A stretch of 19,652 bases of DNA. It comes from DASYAN01 sp034431765. GTDB lineage: Bacteria > Chloroflexota > Ktedonobacteria > Ktedonobacterales > Ktedonobacteraceae. A program made the translations under genes and the position numbers. Shown piece after piece: positions 13,384-19,652 of the stretch (positions are counted from its first letter, which is position 1; every line of letters begins with the position of its first letter). The stretch is from NCBI GenBank assembly GCA_034431765.1, contig DAOUDD010000155.1, positions 1 through 19,652 of the forward strand, in the 5' to 3' direction. Under the pieces are notes generated by a model. That model was not told where the DNA came from. It did no database searches and saw only the letters and a program-made list of their open reading frames with translations.

Positions 13384-15087
13384 TCATCCTTCCCAGTAAC
13401 GTCCGATAAAACCACGTTGCTCTAACTCGCGATGCACTTCTAATAAAGCTGTATACGTTGGGACAATAAAGAGGGTTTCACCGATAGGGGTTTGTTGCAA
13501 CGCAAGGTCAAGCGCATTTTTGACTCCATAGCGCCTCACCTCTGCGGCAGGAAGAGCATGCCCGCTGCTCTCATCACTCGCTGCTGTGCTTTGCTGTTTT
13601 CTTCCTCCTGAAGCTCGTAGCTTGCGTTCGACTGAGCCAGATGGAACTGACGGCACAATCTGCATAGAACTTTCAGCGACGCCCGCGTATTTCAGGCGTA
13701 GGGCGAGATCTAGAGCACGAGTCCCTGCTACAACCAGGGATTGTGTTTGACCAACAACACGTTCGAAATCAACATCCCAGATCCAGGAGATATCTCTCCC
13801 GTCAGCAGTGTTGTCATTCAAGAGGAACAGGGCATGCTGCGCCGTTTGCTCACTAAAAAGTGTGCGTAGCACTTCGTTAAAACCTGTCGGATTTTTTGCC
13901 AGAAAGAGGCGCAGCGTCCGGCCCTCTGCCTGCACACTTTCGCCACGTCCAAATACTGCTTTGAATTGTCCTATCCCCTGCGTAACAGCTTCCCAGTCAA
14001 TGGAGAGTGCAACCGCAGTAGTCGCGGCTGCCAGGGCGTTGTAAATATTATAGGTGCCCGCGAGCGGAACAATCAGTTCTTGTCTCTGCCTATTCTGCTC
14101 AAGCGTGAGGCGATAGCGATCAAAGGTATCGAGCTGAACAGAGGTCGCTCGTACATCTGGCTGTGGTCGTGCTGTATCGCCATTGACGCAGTGGTAGTGT
14201 CCCATATGGCTGTAGAAGCGTACGTCATAGAGGTATTCTCCCCCACAGAGGGGACAGGTTGTGCTATCAAGCACCTGGTGGCCTGAAGTTTCTTCCTTTG
14301 AGTGGCCGCTGGCGAGAGAGAGATCATCTATGCCATAATAGAGCACGTTTCCGGCAAAGTTCCTACCTAATTGCGCAATAGCTGGATCATCGGCGTTAAG
14401 CACCAGTGTACTACTTTCTGGCAGCTTGCTAATGGCACGTTGCCAATACGCGAGCACACTATGAACTTCACCATAGCGATCAAGCTGATCGCGGAAGAGA
14501 TTGGTGAAGACGAGAACACGCGGGCAGACCGCTTGCACTGCCTGGGGAAGCGCTGCTTCGTCCACTTCGAGAATCGAGATCGCGCGACCTGAACGCCTCA
14601 GGTTCCCATTCGCTTGAGCACGGATGACCAGCGAGCTAGCGACACCACGCATCAGGTTCGAGCCTTCTCGGTTTTGCCAGACTCTCAGGCCAGCTTTACG
14701 GAAAATGCTTGCGATGAAACCGCTGGTAGTTGTTTTGCCGTTCGTGCCGGTGATCATAACACTACCATGTTGAAGTTGCGTTGCCAGGTGTGCGACGATT
14801 TCTGGATAGAGACGTTGTGCAACAACACCAGCAATACTCGTTCCTCCACCCATGTGAAGGCGACGACTGATCGCACCGACTGTCCGGCCCGCTACTACCG
14901 CCAGACCGGCTCGTAAGGAAGCATACTGCCTGCGGCTAGCGCGGTGCAGTTGTCGTGACTTTCGTGGCTTGCCCGTCGCTTGGAGAGAAGTTGCTGTATA
15001 AGCAGAAGCGGGCGCTTCCGAATGCTCCTCATGTTCCTCGACCTTTTCGTCTGGTAAAGCAGGCTCTGGCTTTTCCTCTTGTTGCAT
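13384..15087 (-). CDS. murT: Lipid II isoglutaminyl synthase, Mur ligase subunit MurT
   Basis: MurT is the ATP-dependent Mur ligase-like subunit that activates D-Glu of lipid II for amidation with GatD. Counting from the ATG at 15087 (567 residues): a charged, Glu-rich head of about 50 residues, the P-loop G-T-N-G-K-T-T (114-120), E-V-D-E-A, T-N-L-F-R-D-Q-L-D-R-Y-G-E, the zinc ribbon insertion with Cys278, Cys281 and Cys300, and the C-terminal DUF1727 domain with D-N-T-A-D-G-R-D-I-S-W-I-W-D (424-437). The fourth zinc ligand expected at 303 is Gly. A Ser/Lys-rich insert of about 40 residues lies near 475-515. The start at 15087 is chosen because GGTGGAG stands 7 bases upstream; an in-frame ATG at 15150 lies before the predicted transcription start and has no ribosome-binding site. 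Confidence 0.94.
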   Translation of the reverse strand: MQQEEKPEPALPDEKVEEHEEHSEAPASAYTATSLQATGKPRKSRQLHRASRRQYASLRAGLAVVAGRTVGAISRRLHMGGGTSIAGVVAQRLYPEIVAHLATQLQHGSVMITGTNGKTTTSGFIASIFRKAGLRVWQNREGSNLMRGVASSLVIRAQANGNLRRSGRAISILEVDEAALPQAVQAVCPRVLVFTNLFRDQLDRYGEVHSVLAYWQRAISKLPESSTLVLNADDPAIAQLGRNFAGNVLYYGIDDLSLASGHSKEETSGHQVLDSTTCPLCGGEYLYDVRFYSHMGHYHCVNGDTARPQPDVRATSVQLDTFDRYRLTLEQNRQRQELIVPLAGTYNIYNALAAATTAVALSIDWEAVTQGIGQFKAVFGRGESVQAEGRTLRLFLAKNPTGFNEVLRTLFSEQTAQHALFLLNDNTADGRDISWIWDVDFERVVGQTQSLVVAGTRALDLALRLKYAGVAESSMQIVPSVPSGSVERKLRASGGRKQQSTAASDESSGHALPAAEVRRYGVKNALDLALQQTPIGETLFIVPTYTALLEVHRELEQRGFIGRYWEG

Positions 15088-15140
15088 GCTGTTTCTCCAC
15101 CTTGGCATTGCTGCCTCTATCCTCTCAAACCAATGTTTGC

Positions 15141-15169
15141 AGCATAGCATGCTGACTACACATGGTCAA
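15141..15169 (-). promoter_or_regulatory. Promoter of murT-gatD operon
   Basis: On the minus strand TTGACC (15164-15169) and TATGCT (15141-15146) are exactly 17 bases apart. Transcription should start near 15134, about 47 bases before the murT ATG at 15087. Confidence 0.6.
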
Positions 15170-15512
15170 GTACGAAAAAATTCCAGGTGAAGGAGTACTA
15201 GTTTGGGCATCCCTTTGCCTTGACAGGATGAAATAATTTGACACGCCAGGACGTTGAATAATCATAGGAGAAAGGGAGCGCAGAAGGCTTGCCCTCTGTT
15301 AAGGAAACACATATGCGCCCCTCCCCTCTTGCGAGGGTGTGCTATCCTGTTTTTGATCTTGATCATGGGGTACCTTGTCGGGATATGGTATGCTATCCTA
15401 ATGGTATGCTATCCTATAAGTAGATATGCGTGGTAGGAGCGATGTTGGAGGGCGTTAACAGTTCTAAAGTGTTGTGGATTTTGTTCAGTAACGAAGGTCG
15501 GGTAACTGTTCG
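15170..15512. other. Divergent spacer between murT and topA
   Basis: There is no convincing gene; a 60-residue frame from 15254 starts at TTG and is hydrophobic only in part. On the plus strand there are two perfect -35 hexamers TTGACA (15220-15225 and 15238-15243), 18 bases apart, but no good -10 at the right distance; AATCAT at 15260-15265 is the best. A 5-bp hairpin CCCTC/GAGGG (15324-15337) and an exact 16-base tandem repeat (15385-15416) follow. The topA leader is therefore long, about 250 bases if the TTGACA sites are used. Confidence 0.45.
15385..15416 (+). repeat. Exact 16-base tandem repeat upstream of topA
   Basis: ATGGTATGCTATCCTA occurs twice without a gap (15385-15400 and 15401-15416), and a shorter match TGCTATCCT occurs at 15340-15348. 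It ends about 97 bases before the topA start and could be a regulator binding site or a slippage product. Confidence 0.7.
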
Positions 15513-17981
15513 ATGGCGAAAAAGCTTGTAATTGTAGAATCACCAGCAAAAGCAAAAACAATTGAGAAATTTCTTGGTCGTGATTTCACGGTTCTGGCCT
15601 CAATGGGGCATATCATGGACCTGCCCAAAAAAGGTCTGGGCGTGAATACGCGCAAAGATTTTGCTCCACGCTATGAGGTCATCGAGAAGAAGGATAAGCT
15701 CATTGATGAACTCAAGGCCGCTTCCAAACGTGCCGATGAGGTGTACCTGGCCCCGGACCCTGATCGTGAAGGTGAGTTTATCGCATGGTCACTGAAGAAT
15801 GTCCTTGGCCTGCAAAATCCACACCGCGCGGTCTTCCACGAAATCACAAAAGGCGCGGTTCAGGAGGCGATCAAGAAACCACGGCAGATTAACGAGGATC
15901 TCTTCAATGCGCAGCAGGCACGTCGTGTCCTGGATCGCCTGGTTGGGTATAAGATCAGTCCGTTGCTCTGGCGGCGTATCCAATCGGGTACGAGCGCGGG
16001 CCGTGTCCAGTCGGTTGCGCTCCGTTTGATCTGTGATCGTGAAGCTGAGATTCGTGCTTTTGTGCCCGAAGAGTACTGGAGCATCACTGCCACGCTGAGC
16101 AAGCAAAAGCAGCCCGAACGCTTTGAGGCTCAATTAATCTCACGCCTCAAAGATATGAATGCGCTTAACGCCGCTGAGTCTGAAGAAGAGAAGGCGAGCG
16201 GTGAAACTCAGGCAGGAGCACGGGGCGCGAAGGTTGAGAAAGGACGCATCAAAATCTCTTCTAAGGAAGAGGCAGATGCGATTCTCAAGGATCTCCAGGA
16301 TGCCACGTACAGCGTGCTCAAATACGAGCAGCGTGAGCAGCGCCGTCAGCCACCACTACCATATACAACGAGTACGATGCAGCAGGATGCCTCGCAGCGT
16401 CTCTACTTCAAGCCCAAGCGCACTATGAGTCTGGCCCAGCAGCTCTACGAAGGCATCGCCCTCGGTGATCGAGGGCAGCAAGGTCTCATCACCTACATGC
16501 GTACCGACTCCACACGCATTTCAGACGAGGCGCAGCAAAAGGTCAAAGCCTACATTGATGAAGAGTATGGCAAGCCGTACGTTGGCTCTGGCCGTTCCGC
16601 GAAGGCAAAGGCAACGACGCAGGATGCGCACGAGGCTATCCGCCCTACCGATGTGGCGCTGACTCCGCAGATCGTCAAGCCCTATCTCTCACCTGAGCAG
16701 TTCAAGCTCTACAATCTAATCTGGCGGCGTTTCGTCGCCAGCTTCATGACACCGGCTGTCTTTGACACGGTTCGCGTCGATATTGTGGCGAAGAGCTATG
16801 TCTTTCGTGCCACCGGCTCCAATCTGAAGTTCCAGGGCTTCTACGCCGTCTGGCCGCGTGAGGAAGACGAGAAGCTTTTGCCGGTCATGCAGGTCGATGA
16901 ACTGCTGGATTTTCATGGCCTCAAGCCTGAGCAGCATTTTACGCAGCCCCCCCCACGCTTCTCGGAGGCCAGCCTGATTAAAGAGCTGGAGGAGCAAGGT
17001 ATTGGCCGTCCAAGCACCTATGTCCCGATCATCAGCACCATCCAGGATCGCGGTTACGTGGATCAGGAGCAGCGCCGTTTTGTGCCGACCTGGTTGGGCG
17101 AGACCGTGAACGAGGTGATGAACAAGCACTTCCCGGATATCGTCGATACTGGCTTCACTGCAACGATGGAGCGCAAATTGGATGAGGTTGAAGAGGGGCA
17201 TTCCTCCTGGACTGAGTTCCTGCGCAATTTCTACGGTGACTTCAAAACGACGATGGAGAAGGCTGAGACCGAGATGAATCGCGTGCAGAAACCAGTCGAA
17301 GAGATGGATGAAACCTGTCCAGATTGTGAGCGCAATCTGGTGATTCGTACCGGTCGCTTTGGCCGTTTTATCTCGTGTTCCGGTTTCCCTGACTGTCGCT
17401 ATCGCCGCTCGTTTATGAATAAGACGGGCGCACTCTGTCCTGTCTGTGGAGGTGACCTGGTTGAGCGCAAGACGCGACAGAAGAAACGTGTCTTCTACGG
17501 CTGCGCTAACTATCCTACCTGCAACTTTGCTATGTGGGAGAAGCCTGTACCGGAACTCTGTCCCAAGTGCAACGGGCTGATGGTGATCCCAAAAGTTGGG
17601 CAGGACCCGGTCTGTTACAATGAGGTGATTGTGCCGCAACGTAAAGCAGACGAGGAGAAGCCGAAACAAGACAGCTCAGGCGTCGCGAAGAAGGCACGTA
17701 CAACCAGAGCGAAGAGCGTGGCGGCAGATTCTGCCTCTAGCAAGGAGACTCCAGTCCGTCGTACGACGCGTAAAAAAGCGAGTGCCGAAGAAGCACCGGG
17801 CGAAGCCGTGGCCGCCAGGACTCCAGCAACCTCAAGGCGCAGCACAACGAGCAAACGGACAGCGACTAAAACGACGACCAAAACGGCTGCAAAGCCAAAA
17901 GCGCGTAAAGTTGGCACGTCGGCAGCGTCCACCAGATCTTCAACAACATCTGCAAAAACGACACGTGCTGCAAAAGCATAA
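15513..17981 (+). CDS. topA: DNA topoisomerase I (type IA)
   Basis: TopA relaxes negatively supercoiled DNA by cutting one strand through a 5'-phosphotyrosine link. The 822-residue protein shows the TOPRIM domain (L-V-I-V-E-S-P-A-K-A-K-T, Glu9; D-P-D-R-E-G-E with Asp82, Asp84 and Glu86 for magnesium), G-R-V-Q-S-V-A (163-169), the active-site Tyr328 in L-I-T-Y-M-R-T-D-S-T, H-E-A-I-R-P-T (373-379) and G-I-G-R-P-S-T-Y (496-503). C-terminal zinc fingers follow: Cys602/605/622/628, Cys642/645/664/670, and a third that is incomplete (Cys683/686 and only Cys701). The last 110 residues are a low-complexity tail of Lys, Arg, Ala, Thr and Ser, probably unfolded and DNA-binding, like the basic tails of some actinobacterial TopA. 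The ribosome-binding site is weak. Confidence 0.97.
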   Translation: MAKKLVIVESPAKAKTIEKFLGRDFTVLASMGHIMDLPKKGLGVNTRKDFAPRYEVIEKKDKLIDELKAASKRADEVYLAPDPDREGEFIAWSLKNVLGLQNPHRAVFHEITKGAVQEAIKKPRQINEDLFNAQQARRVLDRLVGYKISPLLWRRIQSGTSAGRVQSVALRLICDREAEIRAFVPEEYWSITATLSKQKQPERFEAQLISRLKDMNALNAAESEEEKASGETQAGARGAKVEKGRIKISSKEEADAILKDLQDATYSVLKYEQREQRRQPPLPYTTSTMQQDASQRLYFKPKRTMSLAQQLYEGIALGDRGQQGLITYMRTDSTRISDEAQQKVKAYIDEEYGKPYVGSGRSAKAKATTQDAHEAIRPTDVALTPQIVKPYLSPEQFKLYNLIWRRFVASFMTPAVFDTVRVDIVAKSYVFRATGSNLKFQGFYAVWPREEDEKLLPVMQVDELLDFHGLKPEQHFTQPPPRFSEASLIKELEEQGIGRPSTYVPIISTIQDRGYVDQEQRRFVPTWLGETVNEVMNKHFPDIVDTGFTATMERKLDEVEEGHSSWTEFLRNFYGDFKTTMEKAETEMNRVQKPVEEMDETCPDCERNLVIRTGRFGRFISCSGFPDCRYRRSFMNKTGALCPVCGGDLVERKTRQKKRVFYGCANYPTCNFAMWEKPVPELCPKCNGLMVIPKVGQDPVCYNEVIVPQRKADEEKPKQDSSGVAKKARTTRAKSVAADSASSKETPVRRTTRKKASAEEAPGEAVAARTPATSRRSTTSKRTATKTTTKTAAKPKARKVGTSAASTRSSTTSAKTTRAAKA

Positions 17982-18048
17982 TGTGTTTTTCTATTGTGTC
18001 AAATGGCCTGATCTACAATCTCCTGGCCTGTAAGCAGGTTCCCTTCTG

Positions 18049-18100
18049 TTATTGATGAGATTTTTGCATATCTCAGGTATACAAAAAGTCTCATCAATAA
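18049..18100 (+). terminator. Hairpin terminator after topA
   Basis: The 12-bp perfect stem 18049-18060 with 18089-18100 continues past a one-base bulge (G18088) into a T5/A5 block and one G-C pair (18061-18066 with 18082-18087). It lies about 70 bases after the topA stop and before the promoter of the next gene. No T-tract follows the stem. Confidence 0.55.
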
Positions 18101-18191
18101 AAACCTATTGTGAGTGCCTTCACGAGTTACAACAGAGAATAGGAAAGCCTCGCACATAAGTCACTTGAATCTCTCATTATCTCTTGCATTA

Positions 18192-18200
18192 TGATATAAT
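18192..18200 (+). promoter_or_regulatory. Extended -10 promoter of the isocitrate dehydrogenase gene
   Basis: TGATATAAT (18192-18200) is an extended -10 element with a perfect TATAAT. No -35 at the normal distance stands out; TTGAAT at 18165-18170 is too far away (24 bases). Transcription should start near 18207, giving a leader of about 58 bases. Confidence 0.5.
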
Positions 18201-18264
18201 TGTAGAATAATTTTTGCACTCTTCATCCAGGTAATTGGATTGCTGTTTTGAATTGGAGGAAGAT

Positions 18265-19350
18265 ATGCCGCATGCAGTGACGCTGATTCCCGGTGATGGA
18301 ACCGGACCAGAAATTACTGCGGCTACCCGTCGCGTGCTTGAGGCGACTGGCGTTCCATTTGCGTGGGAGGTTCGTCAGGCGGGTACTGAGACACTGGAGA
18401 AGTATGGGACGGTGCTGCCCGACGACGTGCTGGATTCGATTAGAAGTACAAAAGTTGCATTAAAGGGGCCGATCACTACGCCGGTGGGCAAGGGGCAGCG
18501 TAGCGCGAACGTTGCTTTACGCAAGAAACTTGATCTTTATGCAAACTTGCGCCCGGCCAAGACCTATCAGGGCTTACGATCACGCTATGACAAGATCGAT
18601 CTGATCATTGTGCGCGAGAACACCGAGGACCTCTACGCAGGGATCGAGTTTCAGCGCGGCTCTGCTGAACACGAAGAACTGCTTGCCCTGATCGAGCGTA
18701 TGAGCGGGCACCATCTCGATGCTGACTCCGCGATGAGCATCAAGTACATCTCGATAATGGCAACACGGCGCATCGTGAAGTTCGCCTTCGAGTACGCGCG
18801 TGCCAATGGTCGCCGCAAAGTAACGGCTGTCCATAAGGCAAATATCATGCGGCTCTCAGATGGACTTTTTCTCAGCACTGCTCACGAGGTTGCAAAAGAA
18901 TATCCTGATATCCAGTATGAAGATCGAATTGTAGATAATATGTGTATGCAATTGGTGCAAAAGCCTGAACAATATGACGTGCTGGTACTCCCTAATCTCT
19001 ATGGTGATATTATTTCTGATCTATCGGCAGGCTTGATCGGTGGTCTGGGAGTAGCTCCCGGCGCGAATATCGGCAATCAATATGCCGTGTTTGAACCGGT
19101 ACACGGGAGTGCACCAAAGTACGCAGGACAGAACAAGGTCAACCCGATGGCGATGATGTTTTCCGGTGTAATGATGTTACGCCACCTGGGTGAGCGTGAC
19201 GCAGCCCAACGCCTCGAAAAGGCAATGATGCAAGTGCTCGCTGAGGGAAAATCGGTCACCTACGATCTCAAAATGCGTCCCGACGACCCCACCGCCGTCG
19301 GAACCTCCCAGGTCGCCGACGCCGTCATCGACCATCTGCACCGTCTGTAG
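18265..19350 (+). CDS. icd: Isocitrate dehydrogenase (isocitrate/isopropylmalate dehydrogenase family)
   Basis: The enzyme oxidises and decarboxylates isocitrate to 2-oxoglutarate in the citric acid cycle. The 361-residue protein has P-G-D-G-T-G-P-E-I at its start, then G-P-I-T-T-P-V-G-K-G-Q-R-S-A-N-V-A-L-R (68-86), which matches the substrate loop of E. coli Icd including the serine that is phosphorylated there (Ser80 here), then R-P (96-97), V-R-E-N-T-E-D-L-Y-A-G-I-E (116-128; Arg117, Tyr124), H-K-A-N-I-M (190-195; Lys191) and metal ligands Asp224, Asp248 and Asp252. H-G-S-A-P-K-Y-A-G (280-288) carries Lys284 and Tyr285, the positions that favour NADP in E. coli Icd. It is more compact than E. 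coli Icd (416). The ATG at 18265 is chosen because GGAGG precedes it by 5 bases; a TTG at 18235 is unlikely. Isopropylmalate or homoisocitrate dehydrogenase is less likely. Confidence 0.9.
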   Translation: MPHAVTLIPGDGTGPEITAATRRVLEATGVPFAWEVRQAGTETLEKYGTVLPDDVLDSIRSTKVALKGPITTPVGKGQRSANVALRKKLDLYANLRPAKTYQGLRSRYDKIDLIIVRENTEDLYAGIEFQRGSAEHEELLALIERMSGHHLDADSAMSIKYISIMATRRIVKFAFEYARANGRRKVTAVHKANIMRLSDGLFLSTAHEVAKEYPDIQYEDRIVDNMCMQLVQKPEQYDVLVLPNLYGDIISDLSAGLIGGLGVAPGANIGNQYAVFEPVHGSAPKYAGQNKVNPMAMMFSGVMMLRHLGERDAAQRLEKAMMQVLAEGKSVTYDLKMRPDDPTAVGTSQVADAVIDHLHRL

Positions 19351-19527
19351 CGAGGGGATGAAATCATTTGTGCCTTTTTGTGCTATGCGCTATGTCAAGT
19401 TTTTAGGAACTTGTGCTGCAATTGAATTCAAATGTATTGGAAAAAGGTTACTGAGAATAGGCGATTAGTCATCTATAAAATGACCGATCGCCTAACGTAA
19501 ACGATACAGGCAAAAAGCTGCTACCGC
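19351..19527. other. Convergent intergenic spacer
   Basis: There is no gene between the isocitrate dehydrogenase stop and the stop of the minus-strand gene at the right edge. It contains the hairpin at 19458-19494. Confidence 0.5.
19458..19494. terminator. Hairpin between convergent genes
   Basis: TAGGCGAT (19458-19465) pairs with ATCGCCTA (19487-19494); after a 2x2 internal loop, GTCAT (19468-19472) pairs with ATGAC (19480-19484) around a 7-base loop. It lies between two converging genes, so it may serve both as a terminator. No T-tract was found. Confidence 0.5.
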
Positions 19528-19652
19528 TTAGAGCTGGACACAGACTTTGTAGGTTCGTCCAGTGGTACCCGAGACGATGGTACCACTGGCCTTGGCAGGA
19601 GTCGAGGGTGAGTAGGTCATGGTGGTGTAAATCGAATAGTTGACGGTCGAGC
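19528..19652 (-). CDS. Unknown protein, C-terminal end only (cut by window edge)
   Basis: The last 41 codons of a minus-strand gene are visible, ending at TAA (19528-19530). The residues are rich in Thr, Ser and Tyr (S-T-V-N-Y-S-I-Y-T-T-M-T-Y-S-P-S-T, then G-T-I-V-S-G-T-T-G-R-T-Y-K-V-C-V-Q-L). This looks like beta-rich, possibly extracellular material. I do not recognise the family. G+C-rich codon use with strong third-position bias supports true coding. Confidence 0.55.
   Translation of the reverse strand, partial: STVNYSIYTTMTYSPSTPAKASGTIVSGTTGRTYKVCVQL

Noticed and set aside
15088..15150. Longer murT start at 15150
   Set aside because: It lies upstream of the predicted transcription start and has no ribosome-binding site, while 15087 has GGTGGAG at good spacing.
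15254..15436. 60-residue plus-strand frame with a hydrophobic middle, upstream of topA
   Set aside because: It starts at TTG, includes the 16-base tandem repeat in its coding part, and has no family; it was not called, though a small membrane peptide cannot be fully excluded.
16716..17669. 317-residue minus-strand frame inside topA
   Set aside because: It is a shadow of topA.

Overview
The window looks like chromosomal DNA of a Ktedonobacteria-type member of the Chloroflexota. This is inferred from the gene content: lipoproteins with lipobox signal peptides, a MurT/GatD pair as in monoderm bacteria, NrdR, TopA with a lysine/arginine-rich tail, DUF892 and DUF6788 proteins. It also fits the intergenic DNA, which is loose and full of dispersed repeats and long hairpins. 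No rRNA, tRNA or CRISPR array was seen.

Left part (1-9000, genes on the minus strand). The 5' end of a lipoprotein gene is cut by the left edge. Next comes a family-5 (peptide/nickel type) ABC solute-binding lipoprotein with no permease beside it, ending at a 25-bp perfect hairpin. A three-gene cluster follows, in transcription order: a 747-aa TPR protein, a 259-aa unknown protein and a 481-aa helical unknown protein. A DUF892 ferritin-like stress protein ends at a 22-bp perfect hairpin. At 8345-8835 lies a gene graveyard: the head of an MFS transporter next to the tail of a P-loop kinase-like protein.

Middle (9000-11800). A dispersed repeat and a 43-bp-period tandem duplication precede a stand-alone cyclic-nucleotide-binding domain protein. 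This gene converges on nrdR, and the two stop codons overlap. A small DUF6788 protein follows. The next 1.2 kb has no credible gene, but it holds the most interesting signal: a GC-rich, strongly structured segment (about 10880-11220) with a 19-bp interrupted stem crossed by an 8-bp perfect helix (a pseudoknot). It is bracketed by two near-identical 15-nt motifs ending in TTCAC/CTCAC. This resembles the right end plus guide-RNA scaffold of IS200/IS605-type elements (TnpB/IscB omega RNA, HEARO class) with no nuclease gene attached.

Right part (11800-19652). A minus-strand operon murT-gatD-(ClpX-type zinc finger fusion) would amidate D-glutamate of lipid II; the third gene is of unknown role. 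A good -35/-10 pair sits in front of murT and settles its start codon. In the other direction are topA (DNA topoisomerase I) and an isocitrate dehydrogenase-type enzyme, each followed by a hairpin. The right edge cuts into the 3' end of a minus-strand gene for a Ser/Thr-rich protein of unknown function.

All calls rest on reading the sequence and on remembered family motifs; no database search was run.
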